Shown: positions 14,486-17,833 of the stretch, in pieces
Layout: each line of letters opens with the position of its first letter
Position numbering within the stretch: position 1 is the first letter of the stretch
Assembly (NCBI GenBank): GCA_964511405.1
Contig: CAZEFK010000153.1
Coordinates: forward strand, 1 to 17,833
DNA length: 17,833 nt
Origin: CAZEFK01 sp964511405
GTDB taxonomy: Bacteria; Pseudomonadota; Alphaproteobacteria; Elsterales; Elsteraceae
Direction of reading: 5' to 3'
Notes under the pieces: generated by a model
What the model saw: the letters and a program-made list of their open reading frames with translations, nothing else
Told to the model about the DNA's origin: nothing
The model's database searches: none
Made by a program: the position numbers and the translations under genes

Positions 14486-14642
14486 TGCAAAGGACCCAGG
14501 TCGGTTCTCCCATTATGTGGCGATCGATACGACCGGCCTGAACATCGGCAAAGGACGCGATGGTGTCTACGTGTTGCTCAACAACGGAAATCTAGATCTA
14601 ACCGGACGAATCATTGATAGTGGAGAGGTGCCTAGGCCATGA
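14304..14642 (+). CDS. HYD1-type ADP-ribosyltransferase toxin domain (separate frame)
   Basis: This 112-residue frame encodes a compact domain beginning V-L-Y-H-Y-T-T-A-D-G-L-K-G-I-L. The L-Y-H-Y-T opening, the Y-G-T-G-Q-Y-L-S-D block (about residues 36-44) and small total size match HYD1-type toxin domains of the ADP-ribosyltransferase superfamily, named for conserved His, Tyr and Asp; such domains use NAD+ to modify a target. The listed start is a GTG with no ribosome-binding site, so independent translation is unlikely. It is best read as the C-terminus of the preceding gene, reached by a +1 shift at 14297-14300 or formerly in frame with it. Its base composition is clearly less GC-rich than its neighbours, a sign of transfer. 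The stop overlaps the start of the probable immunity gene (ATGA at 14639-14642). Confidence 0.78.
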   Translation: MLYHYTTADGLKGILKDKAIRPSQWRTGPGDDAYYGTGQYLSDVEPGTMAPNDLSRTLVRNAKDPGRFSHYVAIDTTGLNIGKGRDGVYVLLNNGNLDLTGRIIDSGEVPRP

Positions 14643-14941
14643 TGTACATCAAGATGGTGATTACACTACCGCGTCCTTCGAATGATTTTCGGTCCCCAAG
14701 ATTGGTCTATGCCGAGAACGATGATGAGAATTGGGAGGTCCGCAAGGTCGAGATCTTTGAGGACGGACGGATGGCCTATGCCGACGAGACCACCGAGATG
14801 GGCTTCACGGGTCTCAGCGAAGAGCCGACGCCGCCAGGGGAATATAAGAATCCCCACATCATCTTCGACATCATCTCGAAGCTGGAGTTCGAGACCCTGT
14901 GGACCGCCGCCCGTCGCGCCGTGGCGGCCGAGCGCCGTTGA
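14639..14941 (+). CDS. Probable immunity protein, DUF6881-like
   Basis: A 100-residue acidic cytosolic protein. It opens M-M-Y-I-K-M-V, followed by N-W-E-V-R-K-V-E-I-F-E-D-G-R-M-A-Y-A (31-48), a Glu/Pro loop and a C-terminal helix with L-E-F-E-x-L-W (82-88). From memory this pattern is that of DUF6881-type proteins, small partners of polymorphic toxins. The start overlaps the toxin-domain stop in an ATGA arrangement, the usual layout of a toxin-immunity pair, so it should bind and block the toxin. ATG 14642 is an alternative start one codon later. The conservation and intact frame suggest it is still functional even if the toxin is frameshifted. Confidence 0.8.
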   Translation: MMYIKMVITLPRPSNDFRSPRLVYAENDDENWEVRKVEIFEDGRMAYADETTEMGFTGLSEEPTPPGEYKNPHIIFDIISKLEFETLWTAARRAVAAERR

Positions 14942-14944
14942 TGC

Positions 14945-14960
14945 GATGGCCCACGCCATC
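14945..14960. terminator. Hairpin just after the immunity gene
   Basis: GATGGC (14945-14950), CCAC loop, GCCATC (14955-14960): a perfect 6-bp stem starting 4 bp after the immunity stop. There is no T-run. It lies at the junction with the broken PIN-toxin remnant, so it may mark the end of the acquired segment. Confidence 0.3.
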
Positions 14961-14965
14961 CGAAC

Positions 14966-15019
14966 GGCCTTCAGAAGCGCGCCGACCAACGTACTGGCGT
15001 CAAAGACGACGCTCGGCAT
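14966..15019 (-). pseudogene. N-terminal fragment of a PIN-domain toxin
   Basis: About 18 codons beginning at ATG 15019 read M-P-S-V-V-F-D-A-S-T-L-V-G-A-L-L-K-A. This is the first strand and catalytic Asp region (V-F-D-A-S) of PIN-domain ribonuclease toxins of the VapC-related type. After this the frame turns into antisense of the immunity gene and shows no PIN pattern or further acidic catalytic residues. Its start overlaps the antitoxin stop by 20 bp, as in intact pairs of this type. The gene has lost nearly all of its length at the island boundary. The exact breakpoint is approximate. Confidence 0.6.
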
Positions 15020-15235
15020 TGTAGGCGGCCAGTTCGGCGTCGATATCGTCGTCGGACAGGCCGGCGGCTCGAACCTCTGCCTTCAGGTCCTTGATCAGGG
15101 GCAGCAGGGCGTCGGGGGATGCTGGCCTCAACAGTCGGCTGACGATCCTGCCCAGGCGGGATTTGGTCTCGGCATCGCGCAGGGCCTCGGCGGCGCCGGG
15201 CGAGACCGGATTGGGACCATCACGACATCGTCCAT
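15000..15235 (-). pseudogene. Antitoxin of a PIN-type toxin-antitoxin pair, frameshifted
   Basis: The 3' part encodes N-P-V-S-P-G-A-A-E-A-L-R-D-A-E, a basic helix (S-R-L-G-R-I-V), and an acidic tail ending D-D-D-I-D-A-E-L-A-A-Y-N-A-E-R-R-L. From memory this tail is typical of antitoxins that precede PIN-family toxins. The only good start is ATG 15235 with GGAGG 5 nt upstream; it opens M-D-D-V-V-M-V-P, but in a different frame. A one-base deletion near 15212 would explain the break between M-V-P and N-P-V-S-P. In the coding frame no ATG, GTG or TTG lies close upstream. With its toxin also truncated, the pair is probably dead. Confidence 0.6.
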
Positions 15236-15282
15236 GATCACCTCCGCCGGCAGCATAGCATATGACGGACCAGGCGCGGCGC

Positions 15283-17833
15283 TTACCCGCGCGCCCGGGC
15301 CACCCATATCGGCGCGCTGACCAGCCCGCGGCCGATCGCCGGGCGCGGCCGCACCGCGTCCAGCCCGACGGCGGCGAATGCCCTGTGGCGCGCCAAGGCA
15401 TGGCCGATCGGATCGGCGGGATCCGGATCGTCGCCGACCGCCAGCCACCCGCCCGGCGCCAGCGCCGCGGCAGCCGTCCGCAGGCCGTCCGGTCCCGGCC
15501 ACGCGGCCGTCACGATGGCGCCGACCGGCCCCGCCAGGCTCGCCCAGCCGTCGGCGTGGACCACGCCGGCTGCCGCCAGCGCTGGTCCCAGCACGCCGTC
15601 GACCCTCACAGCCACGACCGCCGCCCCGGCCTTCAGCCGCCGCAGGCTGGTGCCCGGCCCGTCCTGGCCGAGGCACTCAAGCACGGCCACGGCCAGCGCG
15701 CGCTCGCGGGCGTCGGCACCGCAGGACACACAGGCGGCCATCCGCCAGCCGCGCCCGGCCTCGCCCGGATCGAAGCGGACGCGACCGCCGCATACCGGGC
15801 AGGTCCCGGCGAAGGGCGCGACATCCAGGTCGGCGAGCAGCCGGGCGACCCGGCCGCGGCTGACGTCCAGCGAATAGGCGGCCTCGACGAAGGCGAGCCC
15901 GGCGTCGGACAGCGCCGTCCACAGCGCGTCGTCATCCAGCAGGCGGACCACGGCGTCGGCGAACGGCCCCGGCGCGTCGGCCACCAGCACGGTCTCGCCA
16001 TCGGCCAGGCCGGTCCCTTCGACCGCGATCGTGGTGGCGACGCAGGGCACGCCGAAGCCCAGGCTGGTCGCGACCTTGCCCTTGATCCCGGCGCCGTAGC
16101 GCAGCGGCGCGACGCTGAGGCGGCACTGCGCGAACAGCGGCGCCAGGTCCGGGACATGGCCGTGGACCACCACGCCGTCGGCCGTGCCCAGCGCCGTCAC
16201 TGCCGGCGGCATCTTGCTGCCGACGATATGGAAGCGGGCGTCGGGCCGCTGCTGCCGCACCCGCGGCAGGATCTCGGCCACGAACCAGGCGACCGCGTCG
16301 CGGTTGGGCGGATGGTCGAAGCCGCCCACGAACAGCAGGTCGCGCCGGCCGGCAGCCGGGGCCTGGCGGCCGGGCACCTCGCGGATCACCGGGATCGTGG
16401 CGATCCGCGCCCGCGGCCGCTCGGCCGCCAGCAGCTGCGCCTCGTGGGCGCTGACCACCAGGGTCGCGTCCACGCGGTCGACCACCCCCAGCTCGACCGC
16501 CCGGCCGCGCTCGGCCGCGGTCGCCGCACCGGGTGCCTTGGTCAGGGCGGCCTCGCGCGCCTCGCGCAGGAAGTGCAGGTCGACGGTATTGAAGACCACC
16601 TTGGCCCGCCGGCACCGGCGGCGGACCAGCGGCAGATAGGCCGCCGCCGTGTCGCGGCGGGTCAGGATCACCAGGTCGAACTCGGCGCCGCGCTCCTTCA
16701 GCACCGCGCCCAGCGCGGTCACGTGGGGCGCATGCAGGCACTCGACGCCCAGCTGCTGCAGGTCGGTGGTGTAGCGGCCGAGATGGGAGAACTCGGCTTC
16801 GGGCAGGAAGGTGACGCGGATGCCGAAGCCCAGCAGGATCCGCATCAGGTTGTACATGTCGATCGAGCCCGAATCCTGGTCGGGCTTGGGCGTGGTCGCG
16901 TCGATGATCAGCGCCCGCGCCACTGGCGTGCGGTCGGCGAAATGGTCGGGCAGAGCCAGCGGCGAGCCCTGGCCGGCCAGCAGCGCGGCCCAGCGCGCAC
17001 GGAACTTGTCCTGGTTGGCGACCTGGTAAGCCTTGACCCCCGACCCGGTGTCGGTGCCGGAGGTAATGCCCTCCAGGTGCACGACCCGCGCCAGCGGCTG
17101 ATAGACCACGCCGAGGCCGAGCGCCCGGACCTTGAACGCCAGGTCGGTGTCCTCGTAATAGGCCGGCCGGTACAGCGGATCGAAGCCGCCCAGGGCCCGG
17201 AACAGCCGGGCCGGGATCATCAGCGCCGCCCCCGACACATAGTCGGCGATGCGCCGGAAATTGTAGGCGGGCGCCGCCGGGTCACCGAGCCGGCCCCAGT
17301 TCCAGCCGCTGCCGTCGGCCCAGACGATGCCGCCGGCCTCCTGCAGCCGCCCATCGGGATAGATCAGCTGGGCGCCGGCGAGACCGGCCGTGGGGTCGTC
17401 CTGAAGGGTCCGATGCAGGGCGTCGGCCCAGCCGGGCAGGACCAGGGTGTCGTTGTTCAGGAACAGCAGGGCGGGCGCCCGCGCCAGCTCGGCGCCGCGG
17501 TTGCAGGCGCCGATGAAGCCCAGGTTCTCCGGGTTGCGGACATAGCGCAGGTCGCTGCGCCGGCCGAGGACGGCTTCGGTGTCGTCGAGCGAGGCATCGT
17601 CGACCACGATCACTTCGATCGGCACCGCCGGCATCGCCCGGGCGATCGAGTCCAGGCACGCGACGGTGTAATCGGACTTGCCGTAGACCGGGATGATCAC
17701 GCTGACCGCCGGCTCGGCCGCGATGCCGCCCGGCAGCGCCAAGCCTTCGGGCCGGGCGGGCGGCGGCAGGGTCAGCGCCGGCGCGCCCGAGGGCGGCGGC
17801 GCGGCGCCGGCCAGGCCGGCCAGCCGGGCGATC
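15283..17833 (-). CDS. GT2-GT4 fusion glycosyltransferase with zinc-ribbon and methyltransferase-like tail (5' end outside window)
   Basis: The frame is open to the right edge, so the N-terminus is missing. Numbering here is from the internal TTG at 17742. Residues 12-250 form a GT2 domain: S-V-I-I-P-V-Y (14-20), V-D-D-A-S (47-51), N-N-D (96-98) for metal and nucleotide-sugar binding, and Y-Y-E-D-T-D (195-200). Residues about 275-635 form a GT4-like domain with L-F-V-G-G-F-D-H-P-P-N (470-480), the nucleotide-sugar block P-L-R-Y-G-A-G-I-K-G-K (546-556) and a C-terminal helix Y-S-L-D. A four-cysteine zinc ribbon (Cys648, 651, 671, 674) and a degenerate Rossmann-like tail follow, as in some methyltransferases, without a clear SAM motif. 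Such multi-domain enzymes act in O-antigen or exopolysaccharide assembly. It may have been cotranscribed with the broken antitoxin 47 bp downstream. Confidence 0.88.
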   Translation of the reverse strand, partial: IARLAGLAGAAPPPSGAPALTLPPPARPEGLALPGGIAAEPAVSVIIPVYGKSDYTVACLDSIARAMPAVPIEVIVVDDASLDDTEAVLGRRSDLRYVRNPENLGFIGACNRGAELARAPALLFLNNDTLVLPGWADALHRTLQDDPTAGLAGAQLIYPDGRLQEAGGIVWADGSGWNWGRLGDPAAPAYNFRRIADYVSGAALMIPARLFRALGGFDPLYRPAYYEDTDLAFKVRALGLGVVYQPLARVVHLEGITSGTDTGSGVKAYQVANQDKFRARWAALLAGQGSPLALPDHFADRTPVARALIIDATTPKPDQDSGSIDMYNLMRILLGFGIRVTFLPEAEFSHLGRYTTDLQQLGVECLHAPHVTALGAVLKERGAEFDLVILTRRDTAAAYLPLVRRRCRRAKVVFNTVDLHFLREAREAALTKAPGAATAAERGRAVELGVVDRVDATLVVSAHEAQLLAAERPRARIATIPVIREVPGRQAPAAGRRDLLFVGGFDHPPNRDAVAWFVAEILPRVRQQRPDARFHIVGSKMPPAVTALGTADGVVVHGHVPDLAPLFAQCRLSVAPLRYGAGIKGKVATSLGFGVPCVATTIAVEGTGLADGETVLVADAPGPFADAVVRLLDDDALWTALSDAGLAFVEAAYSLDVSRGRVARLLADLDVAPFAGTCPVCGGRVRFDPGEAGRGWRMAACVSCGADARERALAVAVLECLGQDGPGTSLRRLKAGAAVVAVRVDGVLGPALAAAGVVHADGWASLAGPVGAIVTAAWPGPDGLRTAAAALAPGGWLAVGDDPDPADPIGHALARHRAFAAVGLDAVRPRPAIGRGLVSAPIWVARARG

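Noticed and set aside
14304..14642. Toxin domain as an independently translated gene from GTG 14304
   Set aside because: No ribosome-binding site, and the GTG lies within the conserved start of the domain; joining to the upstream frame by +1 is more natural.

Overview
The window is GC-rich, densely packed bacterial DNA. Codon use, the HmrR/CueR-type copper regulator and the gene types suggest an alphaproteobacterium, perhaps of the Rhodospirillales; this placement is an inference from gene style, not from a marker gene. Both edges cut through genes linked to cell-surface glycans: the C-terminus of a membrane protein on the left, and a large two-glycosyltransferase fusion on the right.

Copper block, part 1 (about 580-2860). 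A Tat-exported multicopper oxidase and a small His/Met-rich exported protein form a minus-strand pair. They diverge from a 67-residue heavy-metal-associated (HMA) chaperone. An oligopeptide/nickel-class ABC importer operon follows on the plus strand (3080-8338): binding protein, two permeases, and a fused double ATPase. Copper block, part 2 (8365-11783) holds a CopZ-type chaperone (minus), a CueR/HmrR activator (plus) and a CopA-type Cu(I) P1B-ATPase (minus). Four promoters in the two copper blocks share the same MerR-type architecture: TTGACC, a 19-bp spacer carrying a CCTTnC...TGG dyad, then the -10 position. They precede both chaperones, the regulator and the ATPase, so the window shows a compact copper regulon. 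The cytosolic chaperones would hand Cu(I) to CopA for export, and the periplasmic oxidase would convert Cu(I) to Cu(II).

Accessory island (about 11860-15235). It begins with a 337-residue protein whose C-terminal half looks like a macrodomain/PARG-type ADP-ribose-binding fold. Next come a decayed gene with an in-frame amber codon, a possible small RNA, and two tandem terminators with the same stem. Then comes a toxin gene whose N-terminal part and C-terminal HYD1-type ADP-ribosyltransferase domain are joined only by a +1 shift at a CCCC run (14297-14300). A DUF6881-like probable immunity gene overlaps the toxin stop. The island ends in the wreck of an antitoxin/PIN-toxin pair: the antitoxin frame is broken, and only about 18 codons of the PIN toxin remain next to the end of the immunity gene.

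The right end (15283-17833, minus) encodes a GT2 plus GT4 glycosyltransferase fused to a four-cysteine zinc-ribbon and a methyltransferase-like tail; its 5' end lies outside the window. The most interesting part is the island: an ADP-ribosylating toxin behind a possible frameshift site, with a candidate ADP-ribose-binding protein on the same strand close upstream.
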